NCBI RefSeq assembly: GCF_000829695.1
Contig: NZ_BBNN01000027.1
Location: 141,255-205,254, forward strand
Length of the DNA stretch: 64,000 bases
Reading direction: 5' to 3'
DNA from: Streptomyces sp. NBRC 110035
GTDB lineage: Bacteria; Actinomycetota; Actinomycetes; Streptomycetales; Streptomycetaceae
In this document: positions 33,383 through 41,437 of the stretch, piece after piece
How the letters are laid out: every line of letters starts with the position of its first letter
How positions within the stretch are numbered: position 1 is the stretch's first letter
Program-made: the position numbers and the translations under genes
The notes under the pieces: model-generated
Database searches by the model: none
What the model was told of the DNA's origin: nothing
Seen by the model: only the letters and a program-made list of their open reading frames with translations

Positions 33383-33938
33383 GGCCGGCCTGGACCCGGC
33401 GGCCGTGGTCGCGGCCGGTGCCGCCCTCGCCGACGAGGTGGGCCTCGCCCACCTGACGATGGGTCTGCTCGCCGAGCGGCTGGGCGTGCGCACCCCGTCC
33501 CTGTACAAGCACGTGGGCGGCCAGGAGGACCTCAACCGGCGCATCGCGGCCCTGGCGTGCACCGAGGCCGCCGACGCCGTCGGCGACGCGATCCGGGGAT
33601 ACGCGGGCCGCGACGCCCTGGCGGCCGCGGCCCGCGCCTTCCGCACCTTCGTCCTGGAGCACCCCGGCCGGTACGCCGCGACGATCGGCGTGGAACCGTC
33701 CGGCCCGGACGACCCGGTCGCCACCGCGGGCCGGCGGCTGCTGGACTCGTTCACGGCGGTCCTGCGCGGCTACGAGATCGAGGAGGCCGACGTGGACCAC
33801 GCCCTGCGCCTGCTCCGCAGCCTCTTCCACGGCTTCGCCACGCTGCAGGTGGCCCGTGGTTTCCAGTGGAGCACCGACGTCGACGAGAGTTTCGAGTGGC
33901 TCGTCGCCTTCACCGACCGGGGCCTGCGCGCCCTGTGA
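33375..33938 (+). CDS. TetR-family transcriptional regulator
   Basis: A 187-residue repressor. The N-terminal HTH covers residues about 5-50 with AADEVGLAHLTMGLLAERLGVRTPSLYKHVGGQEDL, the standard TetR recognition-helix pattern. The C-terminal ligand domain includes AFRTFVLEHPGRYAATIG and LRLLRSLFHGFATLQVARGFQWSTDVDESFEWLVAF, a WHG/TetR-C-33-type block. The start is GTG at 33375 overlapping the hydrolase stop. It very probably binds the palindrome over the promoter at 32482-32520 and autoregulates the two-gene operon. Confidence 0.9.
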   Translation: MPRAGLDPAAVVAAGAALADEVGLAHLTMGLLAERLGVRTPSLYKHVGGQEDLNRRIAALACTEAADAVGDAIRGYAGRDALAAAARAFRTFVLEHPGRYAATIGVEPSGPDDPVATAGRRLLDSFTAVLRGYEIEEADVDHALRLLRSLFHGFATLQVARGFQWSTDVDESFEWLVAFTDRGLRAL

Positions 33939-34251
33939 GAGCGCCTCCGCCGCCACCCCCGCGGCCGGACCGCCGTGGCGCCCGCCGCCCGCGCCTCGAG
34001 CACCGTGTCGGCGGTGCCACCGCCCCAGCCGGTCGGCCCGTTCGACGAGCACGGCGTTGGCCGCCGCGTACGCCTGCCGGCCGGCCGTTTCGCACGGGTG
34101 GACGAGGACCTCCCCGGCGGCTTCGAGGAAGTGGCCGAAGAGGGCGGCCCGGTCGGGCCCAGACCGGTCGGGAAGATCCGACTCACCGGCGAGAGCATCA
34201 CGTCCTTCTGCGAACAAGCGAATTCACACCAGCCGATGGTTCCGGAACGGG
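33939..34251 (-). pseudogene. 313-bp gap with possible decayed coding segment
   Basis: No intact gene. On the minus strand a frame beginning near 34217 shows coding-like GC bias (ALFGHFLEAAGEVLVH, then QAYAAANAVLVERADRLG), then appears to switch frame to TADTVLEARAAGATAV. This could be a frameshifted remnant of unrecognised origin, or chance. Confidence 0.3.
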
Positions 34252-36123
34252 TCAGCGTCGGGGGCCGGGTTGAGGGTGCGGAGACGAACGGCGGCTCTCG
34301 GGAGAGGCGAGGGGGGCGGGGACAGCGCCGTGGCGGCGTTGGCGTCGGCTGTACTCGGTGATGGCCTGCCACAGGTCTCGTCGGTCGTTGTCGGGCCAGT
34401 AGCCAGGGGTGAAGTACCGCTCGGCGTAGGCGGCGTGCCAGGGCAGGAAGTTGGAGGTGCGCTGTTCGTTGCCGGTGCGCCACAGCAGGTCCACGTCCGG
34501 CATGTCGGAGTGGGGCAGAAGGCGGGCGAAGTCGTCCTCGCCGAGGAGGTGGGGGTCCACTTCACCTTCTCGGGCTGCCCGGGCCAGTGCCGCGGCGGTC
34601 CGGGTGATCTCGTCGCGGCCGCCGTAGTCGAGGCACAGGGCAAGGGTCAGTCCGGTGCGGTTGCGGGTGCGGTGCTGCTCGCGCCTGAGGGCACGGACGA
34701 GGTCCTCGGGCAGTTTGTCGGGACGACCGGACCAGCACTGGCTCACGTCCAGGTCGCGGAGGGGCCCCTCGTCGAGTTCGCGTCGGACTGCCTCCAGGAT
34801 CGTGGCGATCTCCCCTGTGCCGCGTTTCCAGTTCTCGGTGGAGAACGTGTAGAGGGTCAGGTGGCGCAGCCCGATCTCCAGGGCGCCGTGAACCATCTCG
34901 TGCACGGCGGCGGTGCCGACGCGGTGGCCTTCGTGCCGGGGCAGGCCGCGCTGCTCGGCCCAGCGGCCGTTGCCGTCCATGATGACCGCCACGTGGCGGG
35001 GCATCCGGTCGGCGGCGATCCGCGGGGGCCGAACGCCGTCGCGGTGCGGTGGCGGGGGCCGGAGACCGGCGTCCTCGGGCGCCTGGCCCGGATCGCTCGA
35101 CTCCACCGCGGGGGGCCGGGGGCCCGGCACGGTCAGGGGGGTCAGGCGCCAGGCCAGGGCCGCGCGGAGGTGGGCGGGGGCCAGTACGCGGGCGCGGGCC
35201 ACGGCGGAGGGGCGTGGGGAGCGCTTCAGCAGGGTGGGGCCGGCCGCGTTGATGGCGTCGAGTTGGGCGCGCATCAGGTCGGCCGCCGTGTCGAGCACGG
35301 TGGCGGGGCCCGGGTGCATTCCTCTCGTCATGGCGGGCTTGGTCACCCGTCGGCGGGCCAGGGCTGTCAGTTCGGCGATCAGGGCCGCCACGGCTGGACT
35401 CCAGCGCCCCTCGACCAGATCCGCCTCTGCGCCGGGGAAGGGTTCCAGCGCTTCCTGCGGCAGGAACAGGTGGCCCTGGGCGAGGTCGGTGCTCAGGTCG
35501 GTGAGGATGTCGGTGAGCTGGGCGCCGTCGATGAAGTGTTCGTAGTCGGCCTGCCGGTCCAGCCGGAGCGTCATCGGCGCGCCGGCCTGCTCGAACAGGT
35601 GCCGTACCTGGTCGACCCAGGGCACGACTCCCTCGGTGCACCCGGCCCGCCACGCGGCCCAGTCGGGGAAGCGCGGACCGTGGGCGTCGTCCCGTGTCCT
35701 GGCCATCGCGCCCTGCAGGCTGGTCAAGTCCAGATGCCACCGTCCTGCCGTGTCCACCAGGGCATACCGGACCGGGTCGGTGCTCGTGCCCGCCCGCGTG
35801 TCGTGCTTCAGTGCCCTGGTCCACGCCTCGACGCGGGCCGCGCGCCGGGCCGGCCCCACATCCGGTTGGTCCGCCGGGTCGTCAAGGACGCTGGCGGCCG
35901 CCCAGAGTGCCCAGCATGCCGGGCGCAGGATGGCCGGCATCAACTGGATGAGGGCGTGGATCCCGGGATCATGCTGCCGTGTGGTGCGGCGGCACAGCCG
36001 GTACGCCGCACGCAGGGCGGGGTCCTCGCCCTGCAGCGCACGGGGGGTGACCCGGCTGCGCCGCGCGTGTCCGGCCGTGTCGAGGGGCGCGGGGGCGGGG
36101 GCGGGCTGCGGTGTCGTGCACAT
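34252..36123 (-). CDS. Fusion of squalene/phytoene-synthase-like domain and cis-prenyltransferase domain
   Basis: A 623-residue protein with two isoprenoid enzyme domains. Residues about 30-310 resemble squalene/phytoene synthases: CRRTTRQHDPGIHALIQLMP, an Asp-rich VLDDPADQPD, and QLTDILTDLSTDLAQGHLFLPQEAL carrying the second DxxxD. After a Pro/Arg linker (about 330-365), residues about 370-600 match cis-prenyltransferases (UPP-synthase type): VAVIMDGNGRWAEQRGLPRHEGH with catalytic Asp, LTLYTFSTENWKR, LALCLDYGGRDEI and DLLWRTGNEQRTSNFLPWH. The last block usually reads RTGGE-R-SNFLLWQ, so Gly to Asn, Leu to Pro and Gln to His changes sit near the substrate pocket. It lies 15 bases behind an ABC permease gene in one operon. 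Product unknown. Confidence 0.85.
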   Translation of the reverse strand: MCTTPQPAPAPAPLDTAGHARRSRVTPRALQGEDPALRAAYRLCRRTTRQHDPGIHALIQLMPAILRPACWALWAAASVLDDPADQPDVGPARRAARVEAWTRALKHDTRAGTSTDPVRYALVDTAGRWHLDLTSLQGAMARTRDDAHGPRFPDWAAWRAGCTEGVVPWVDQVRHLFEQAGAPMTLRLDRQADYEHFIDGAQLTDILTDLSTDLAQGHLFLPQEALEPFPGAEADLVEGRWSPAVAALIAELTALARRRVTKPAMTRGMHPGPATVLDTAADLMRAQLDAINAAGPTLLKRSPRPSAVARARVLAPAHLRAALAWRLTPLTVPGPRPPAVESSDPGQAPEDAGLRPPPPHRDGVRPPRIAADRMPRHVAVIMDGNGRWAEQRGLPRHEGHRVGTAAVHEMVHGALEIGLRHLTLYTFSTENWKRGTGEIATILEAVRRELDEGPLRDLDVSQCWSGRPDKLPEDLVRALRREQHRTRNRTGLTLALCLDYGGRDEITRTAAALARAAREGEVDPHLLGEDDFARLLPHSDMPDVDLLWRTGNEQRTSNFLPWHAAYAERYFTPGYWPDNDRRDLWQAITEYSRRQRRHGAVPAPLASPESRRSSPHPQPGPRR

Positions 36124-36138
36124 CTCGGGACGTGGACC

Positions 36139-37008
36139 TCAGGGTGCTTCCGTGGTGGACGCCGTAGCCGAGGGCGCGGCAGCGTGGCGCCGCGCGGGAA
36201 GGCAGGAAGTACCGCCTCCCGGCCCGGGCTCAGTGGGCTGTGGGTCGGCGGGCAGGGTGCTGCGGGTGCTCCGACGAAAGCCCATCAGGGCGATCAGGGC
36301 CGCTCCCGCGAACCAGGTGAACTGGATGGCCAGGTGCCGCGGCACCTGGTTGGTGGAGAATCCCGCCGCCGTGCCGGCCTGCATGGCTCCGTAGGAGGGC
36401 AGGTAGCGCATGATCGGGTTGTCGGTCCCGGAGCTCGTGATCGGGTTCTGCAGTGCGAGGTCGATGATGCTGGTCATCACGAGGGCGAACATGCCCTCGA
36501 CCTCCCGGCGCAGCACGGAGCCGAAGCCGACGCCGAGGGCGCCGTAGGTGAGGCCGGCGCTGAACAGCGCGGCGGCGAGCAGCAGAGGTTGCCGGGGTGT
36601 CCATACCAGGCAGGTGACCGCGGTGGCGTAGGCGGCGACCGTCGCCGAGATGAGAGCCAGTGCGGTGGCCTTGGCCAGGACGAGATGGATGCGGGGGTAG
36701 CCGGCCATCGCGAGCCGGCGGTCGAAGCGGTTGCCGGAGAAGGTGGCGGCGAACATCATGAAACCGGTGATCAGGGTGACCGCGTTGAGTGCGCCGCTGA
36801 TCTCGGTCAGTTCGTTGCCGTGGGGCGTCAGCGTCTCCCCGGTGGCGTGCAGCCGCATGAGGGCCGGGGTGTCGGGCATCACCAGATAGGCGAGGGTCGT
36901 CCCCAGGGGGACGAACAGGATCACCAGGACCACGGCGAACCGGTTGCGGCCGTGCTCGGTCAGCGCGAACCCGGTGGCGAGGGCAAACCGGGTCAAGTGA
37001 AACCTCAC
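36139..37008 (-). CDS. ABC-2-type transporter permease
   Basis: A 289-residue membrane protein with about six hydrophobic segments, e.g. FAVVLVILFVPLGTTLAYLVM, ALNAVTLITGFMMFAATFSGNRFDRRLAMAGYPRIHLVLAKATALALISATV and the last in HLAIQFTWFAGAALIALMGF. The layout fits ABC-2 export permeases. I chose the GTG at 37008 (MRFHLTRFALATGFAL) because it overlaps the ATPase TGA as GTGA; an upstream ATG at 37056 would overlap the ATPase far more. It forms the exporter with the upstream ATPase and sits between it and the prenyl-synthase fusion, suggesting export of an isoprenoid-derived product or precursor. Confidence 0.85.
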   Translation of the reverse strand: MRFHLTRFALATGFALTEHGRNRFAVVLVILFVPLGTTLAYLVMPDTPALMRLHATGETLTPHGNELTEISGALNAVTLITGFMMFAATFSGNRFDRRLAMAGYPRIHLVLAKATALALISATVAAYATAVTCLVWTPRQPLLLAAALFSAGLTYGALGVGFGSVLRREVEGMFALVMTSIIDLALQNPITSSGTDNPIMRYLPSYGAMQAGTAAGFSTNQVPRHLAIQFTWFAGAALIALMGFRRSTRSTLPADPQPTEPGPGGGTSCLPARRHAAAPSATASTTEAP

Positions 37009-37623
37009 GCGGCAACCGCCTGGTCCGGGCGGAGGAGCCCGTCGTCCAGACGCCACAACTCATCCAGACGCTCTGTGTCGTACGCCAAGTGGGAGACGAC
37101 CAGTACGGAGCGTCCCGCATCACGCAGCCGCACGGCAAGGTCCCAGAACCGCTGGTAGGTGTCCCAGTCGAACCCCTGATAGGGCTCGTCCAACAAAAGC
37201 ACCTGCGGATCGTGCATCAGCGCCAGCGTCACGTTCAGCTTCTGCCGCGTCCCGCCACTGAGGACCCCGGCCCGCTCATCGGCGTAACCGGCGAATCCCA
37301 GCACGTCCGTGATCTCCTCGGCATACCGCAGATCTGGCAGGCGGTAGGCCCTCTGGAAGAACGTCAAGTGCTGGCGGACAGTCAGCGCGTCGTTGAGAAC
37401 CACGTGCTGCGGGCAGTAACCGAACCGGCCACCATGACGGACCGTGCCGCGTGAGGGCCGCAACCCGCCGGAAAGGATCTTCAGCAGCGTCGACTTGCCG
37501 GCGCCGTTCTCCCCCGACGATCCCGCACAGCCTCCCTGTCCCGAGCCGCATGTCGATGCCACGTAGGACCACACGCCGACCGTAGGCATGGTGCACGACC
37601 TCCACGCCCGCACTTTCCCACAC
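37005..37623 (-). pseudogene. ABC transporter ATP-binding protein, frameshifted at Walker A
   Basis: Two minus-strand frames together encode one ABC ATPase. The upstream frame gives EVVHHAYGRRVVLRGIDM...LCGIVG up to the Walker A, and the downstream frame continues ENGAGKSTLLKILSGG, YCPQHVVLNDALTV, SGGTRQKLNVTLALMHDP, QVLLLDEPYQGFD and VVSHLAYDTERL. They join at a run of five C (plus strand 37511-37515); one base fewer restores a continuous reading frame. This may be a real inactivating mutation, a slippage-programmed frameshift or a sequencing error. The start is uncertain; I take the GTG at 37623. It is the first gene of the exporter-prenyl synthase operon, with GTGA overlap to the permease. 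Confidence 0.8.
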
Positions 37624-37856
37624 CCGTAATCGGCCCCCTGCACCTGCCACAACGATCACGGTGCCGGAACGACACGGATGAACGACGCCCACGACCCAGC
37701 CGTCGAAGGAGTCGGCTGCGCGCCTCCGTGCCGGAGAGCGTCCCTGTCCTGTGCCCAGCCGGGCCCGGGTGGTGATCCTGGCGTACGACACGGGGCTGGT
37801 GGCGCGGCCGGTACCGCGGACCCGAGCCGCCGGCCCGCACAATGTCTGCCGGTGCT

Positions 37857-39215
37857 TCACCGCCGGTGGGCGGGAGGGGTGTTGGTGTAGGTGTGCCCCG
37901 TGGGCGCGGTCCAGGTGCTGACCCCTGAGTGCGGATCACGCGTGACCTTCCACCCGGGGTGATGCGTCTTCAGCCGATGATGGCGACGGCACAACGGCTG
38001 AAGGTTCTCCGGCACCGTCTGCCCGCCCCGCTCCGGATGCCGGTGGTCGAACGGCCGGACGTGGTCGAGGTCGCACCGGTGAGCGGGCATCCGGCAGCTG
38101 GGGAAGGCGCAGTACTGATCCCGGGCGATCACGTGCCGCTCTGTCTCGGCCGTCGGCCGGTAGACCGTCGGGTCGGTCTTGACGAGGAGCCCGGATTTCG
38201 GATGCGTCAGCAACCGCCGCCAGACGGTACCCGGCGCGAAGGCGATCTCCCGGGCCTGACCGGCGGTGATGGGCCCATGCCCCTTCAGCTCCGCCGGCCC
38301 GTCCTCCGAGCCCAGCAGGATGTCGAACGGCACCGTCACCTGCACCACGGCCGCCGCCCGCCCTTCGCCGCCGCCCGTGACCCCGGGCTGGTTGACGACA
38401 AGGTCGAACAGCGCGTCCGCCCGTTTCTGGTCCAGCGTCCGCCCATCGTCTCCGTAACCAGCCGCACGCGCATCGACCGCCTGCTCCATCAGCGCGGCCT
38501 GCTGGGCGGGCACCACGGCACCGAACAGCGCCATGCCGTCGTCCTGCGGATACCGCACGACGTGCCGCGCCTTCACCCGCTCCTGATGACGCCGCTCCGC
38601 ACCTTCCGGATCGGCACGGAGGATCTCGCGGCGCAGCGCGGCCTTGGTCCGCCCCACCGTCTGGGCCGGCATCCTCGCGGCCAGGACCGACTCCACGCGG
38701 CGTGCCACCTCGTCATCGAGACACTCCAACTGCTCGGCGACCGCCTGCGCCTGGATGTAGGAAATCCGCCCGTGGGCCAACAGCCTCGTCGTCTCCTCGT
38801 GCCGGGCCGCCAGCAAAGTGGCCGCCCTCAGACGCCGCCCGGCCGCCAGATGGGACAACCGCAATGCGCACGCCACCTCCTCCACGGCCCCGTCCCAGGT
38901 AGCGGCGAAGACGTCGTCCAGCTTGCCGCCGGCCTCGATGACGACCGCCTCGGGAACATCGCTGTGCTCGGCGATGGCCGCCAGTACCTCGACCTGCTTG
39001 GCCTGCAACCACGCCAGGTGCTGCTCCAGCACGACAAGCGCGTCGACCCGCCCACGCGCCGACAGACGCGCCACCTCCAGCCCACCGAGCCGCCCCGCGC
39101 TCTCGGCCGCAGGCCCTCGCTCCCGCAGCTCAGCCACCCAGCCGTCCAACGGCCCCTGAAGGACCACTCCTCCCCAAGAGGCAGAGGCCTCCCCCACCAG
39201 ATCGTCCACGGACAC
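37857..39215 (-). CDS. DUF222 / HNH endonuclease domain protein
   Basis: A 452-residue protein of the common actinobacterial DUF222-HNH type. DUF222 spans residues about 30-310 (LEQHLAWLQAKQVEVLAAIA, ISYIQAQAVAEQL, LRREILRADPEGAERRHQERVKARHV). The HNH nuclease motif follows with YCAFPSCRMPAHRCDLDHVRPFDH and NLQPLCRRHHRLKTHHPGWKV, with complete zinc Cys and catalytic His. Such proteins are linked to mobile elements, intein-like or toxin-type nucleases; the role here is unproven. I chose the GTG at 39215 (VSVDDLVGE) with GGGGGTGAG upstream; a GTG at 39317 in the same phase has no RBS. It borders the defence-like island. Confidence 0.88.
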   Translation of the reverse strand: MSVDDLVGEASASWGGVVLQGPLDGWVAELRERGPAAESAGRLGGLEVARLSARGRVDALVVLEQHLAWLQAKQVEVLAAIAEHSDVPEAVVIEAGGKLDDVFAATWDGAVEEVACALRLSHLAAGRRLRAATLLAARHEETTRLLAHGRISYIQAQAVAEQLECLDDEVARRVESVLAARMPAQTVGRTKAALRREILRADPEGAERRHQERVKARHVVRYPQDDGMALFGAVVPAQQAALMEQAVDARAAGYGDDGRTLDQKRADALFDLVVNQPGVTGGGEGRAAAVVQVTVPFDILLGSEDGPAELKGHGPITAGQAREIAFAPGTVWRRLLTHPKSGLLVKTDPTVYRPTAETERHVIARDQYCAFPSCRMPAHRCDLDHVRPFDHRHPERGGQTVPENLQPLCRRHHRLKTHHPGWKVTRDPHSGVSTWTAPTGHTYTNTPPAHRR

Positions 39216-39483
39216 GCCACTCACCCCCAGCACGGCATGAACAAGACAGCCCACACGAACGACAGGGCCGGAAGCCCGCCTCCAGCGGACGGGATCGACC
39301 ACTCCATACTTGCTCACTCAGAGTGATAGCAACAGGTCAAAGGCCACACTCGATAGAGTGAACCCTCACACCGAGACCCCAGGGACCGCGCCCGCCCGCC
39401 CACGCCCGCCTCCTCGCGGACTCCGGCTGGACAGAAAACCCACTCGGCCCCCATGAAGGGGAACACGCCGGCAAAATACTCAT

Positions 39484-39939
39484 GTGGCACAAGCACCTCC
39501 CTCCTCTCCCGCCGTATCCGCCCGCATGAGCCGCCAGGGCTCCCGCGACACGGCACCAGAGGTGGCGGTCCGAAAACTGCTGCACGCCGGAGGGCTCCGT
39601 TACCGCGTCAACGCACCGGTGATCGGAATGCCCCGTCGCACCATCGACATCGTCTTCCCCAGGGCCAGGATCGCGGTGTTCCTCGACGGCTGCTTCTGGC
39701 ACGGCTGCCCACAGCACGCGACGAGCCCGAAGTCGAATGCCGAGTGGTGGCGGGCCAAGCTCGACAAGAACATGGCGCGGGACCAGGAGACGTCCGAGCA
39801 CCTACGGGCCGCCGGATGGACAGTGTTGAGGTTCTGGGAGCACATACCGGCAGAAGAGATCGCGGCGACGGTACGTGCGGCGGTGGAGCACGAGAAGCGG
39901 GTCCGGGGACGGCCGACCCAAGGGGGAGCGGATGGTTGA
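39484..39939 (+). CDS. vsr: Very-short-patch repair endonuclease (Vsr)
   Basis: A 151-residue mismatch endonuclease that corrects T:G mismatches arising from 5-methylcytosine deamination. Family blocks are MSRQGSRDTAPEVAVRKLLHAGGLRYRVN, RRTIDIVFPRARIAVFLDGCFWHGCPQHAT (with catalytic Asp, Cys, His), and AEWWRAKLDKNMARDQETSEHLRAAGWTVLRFWEHI. The GTG at 39484 keeps the family's N-terminal lead; an ATG at 39526 is the alternative. Its TGA overlaps the start of the truncated cytosine methyltransferase gene, the partner whose methylation creates its substrate. With that partner broken, Vsr may have no current target. Confidence 0.92.
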   Translation: MAQAPPSSPAVSARMSRQGSRDTAPEVAVRKLLHAGGLRYRVNAPVIGMPRRTIDIVFPRARIAVFLDGCFWHGCPQHATSPKSNAEWWRAKLDKNMARDQETSEHLRAAGWTVLRFWEHIPAEEIAATVRAAVEHEKRVRGRPTQGGADG

Positions 39940-40279
39940 TCGACTGGGGTTCGTGGACGTCTGTTCCGGTGCGGGCGGGATGGCGTCGGGGCTGGAGAGT
40001 GCGGGATTCTCGCCGGTGCTCCTGCTCGACAACAAGCACCAGGCATGTGAGACGCTCCTGGCCAATCGACCGCACTGGAACGTGGTCTGCGAGGACCTGA
40101 TCGAGTTCCTTCCGGAGGAGCATCCGGAGACCCTCGACGTCGATCTTTTGTCGGCCGGTCTGCCGCGGGTGAAGTCCTCGGCTGCTTCCTACCCCTCTTC
40201 CACGCGTCGGCAGCCACTCCCGCACCTGGGCCTCCGTCCGCTCCTCATCCCTACCGAGAAGCGGACGCCTCCCGCGTGA
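39932..40279 (+). pseudogene. DNA cytosine-5 methyltransferase, truncated at motif IV
   Basis: Only the N-terminal 85 or so residues of a C5-methyltransferase remain: motif I LGFVDVCSGAGGMASGLESAGF (SAM binding), then PVLLLDNKHQACETLL and DVDLLSAGLPRVKSSA. Intact relatives continue from this last block into the target-recognition and C-terminal motifs, and the catalytic PC-type region and everything after it are missing. Reading then runs about 30 residues of unrelated, Pro-rich sequence to a stop at 40279, immediately before the 3' end of the convergent HNH gene. No methylation activity is expected. It overlaps vsr by 8 bases, so the pair was once an operon. Confidence 0.85.
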
Positions 40280-40282
40280 CCT

Positions 40283-41278
40283 TTAGCGTGTTCGACCAGC
40301 GCCCTGCTTCTCCCAGTACGTCCGGTGGTAGCAGAGGTACTCCTGCTGGACTCGGTGACTGTCCTTCAGGGTCAGCTTCGGCAAGAGCCTCACACCCGAC
40401 GCATCTGCACGCACGATGACAGACCAGTCCTCGCCTATCGTGATCGCACCAATATCGAGCCGCACATGACAGTTCGGGCAGAGGCACAGGATGTTGCGCT
40501 CGACATCGGGGCCATGATGAGGCTTCCCCAAAGGCCGTATATGGGCACCCTCGCTGTACGGCTTGCCGTCCGGCCCGACCAATTGGAGACCGCACAGCTG
40601 GCACTTGCCCTCGTAGAGCTCCTTGATCCGCTCTGCGGCAGCCGTATCCCGGATCAGACGACGCACCCGCATGCTGCGCGATCGCGGGAACTTCTCCACG
40701 TACTGCCGCTCTTGCTCGTCCTCGAGCTCTGCCAGCACATCAACGACGTGACGTTCGAGCGGTGTCTGCACTTGCTCACGATCCAGCAAGCGGCGTAGAT
40801 CGAACTGACAAATGTCAATCGGTGACCCATCAAGGGCCGGACGTTTGGAGGTGGCCGTACGAACGTCCGTGATCACGTACAGGCCGTCGTACCTGTAGGA
40901 GTCGAACGGTGAGTACCTCGGGTCTCCTTCGTATCCTCGGATCACGCGTATGGGGTGCCCCCGCTCGTAGCTGAGCCGGAGCGCAGCGTTGTCCTCATAC
41001 GACCACGACTGGCTTCGAAGCAGCCTGCCGCTGGGATCCTTGTCCTTGTTTTTGGAGGCCCCGGTGTACCGGATCCAATCCCAGTGATCTTCGTCGTCCT
41101 CATACCCTCCATGCAGGACGATCGCGTCTCCGACCTTGCTGCCGTCTTCATCCTCGAGCCAGGAGATGCCTCGCTGGTTCGTTTGGTGCAGTTTCGCCCG
41201 CATCACGTCCAATCTCCGATGGAAGACCGCACCCACAGGAACACCGTCTACGTGCCCGATGACTCGTTCGATTCCCAT
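40283..41278 (-). CDS. SRA(YDG)-HNH modification-dependent restriction endonuclease
   Basis: A 331-residue nuclease. Residues about 5-160 are an SRA/YDG domain that reads modified cytosine: IGHVDGVPVGAVFHRRLDVMRAKLHQTNQRGIS, SKVGDAIVLHGGYEDD, SWSYEDNAALRLSYERGHPIRVIRG and YSPFDSYRYDGLYVITDV (the YDG core). The C-terminal HNH (about 230-300) has CQLCGLQLVGPDGKPYSEGAHIRPLGKPHHGPD and NILCLCPNCHVRLDIGAITI with zinc Cys pairs and catalytic His. This architecture matches type IV enzymes such as ScoMcrB/Sco5333-type. It probably cuts DNA carrying 5mC or related modification. Codon usage is visibly less GC-rich than host genes, pointing to transfer. It converges with the broken methyltransferase. 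Confidence 0.88.
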   Translation of the reverse strand: MGIERVIGHVDGVPVGAVFHRRLDVMRAKLHQTNQRGISWLEDEDGSKVGDAIVLHGGYEDDEDHWDWIRYTGASKNKDKDPSGRLLRSQSWSYEDNAALRLSYERGHPIRVIRGYEGDPRYSPFDSYRYDGLYVITDVRTATSKRPALDGSPIDICQFDLRRLLDREQVQTPLERHVVDVLAELEDEQERQYVEKFPRSRSMRVRRLIRDTAAAERIKELYEGKCQLCGLQLVGPDGKPYSEGAHIRPLGKPHHGPDVERNILCLCPNCHVRLDIGAITIGEDWSVIVRADASGVRLLPKLTLKDSHRVQQEYLCYHRTYWEKQGAGRTR

Positions 41279-41437
41279 CCACCCATACTTGAACGAGAGT
41301 GATCGACTTTGTCAACTACGTTTTGAATAAGCTGTGTTGAGAGCATCAGGATCTACCCTCTCGGACCGACCCTGCCCGGAGGTCAGAGCTCTCTGTTACA
41401 CAAGAGCTCGCTGCCCCGAGCGCTCAAAGGAGCCCAC

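Noticed and set aside
33856..37158. An 1100-residue plus-strand open frame opposite the prenyl-synthase operon
   Set aside because: It is the antisense shadow of two genes with unmistakable motifs; its own translation shows no domain.
37678..37890. Small plus-strand gene upstream of the ABC ATPase
   Set aside because: No RBS, no recognisable motif, and it overlaps the 3' end of the DUF222-HNH gene.
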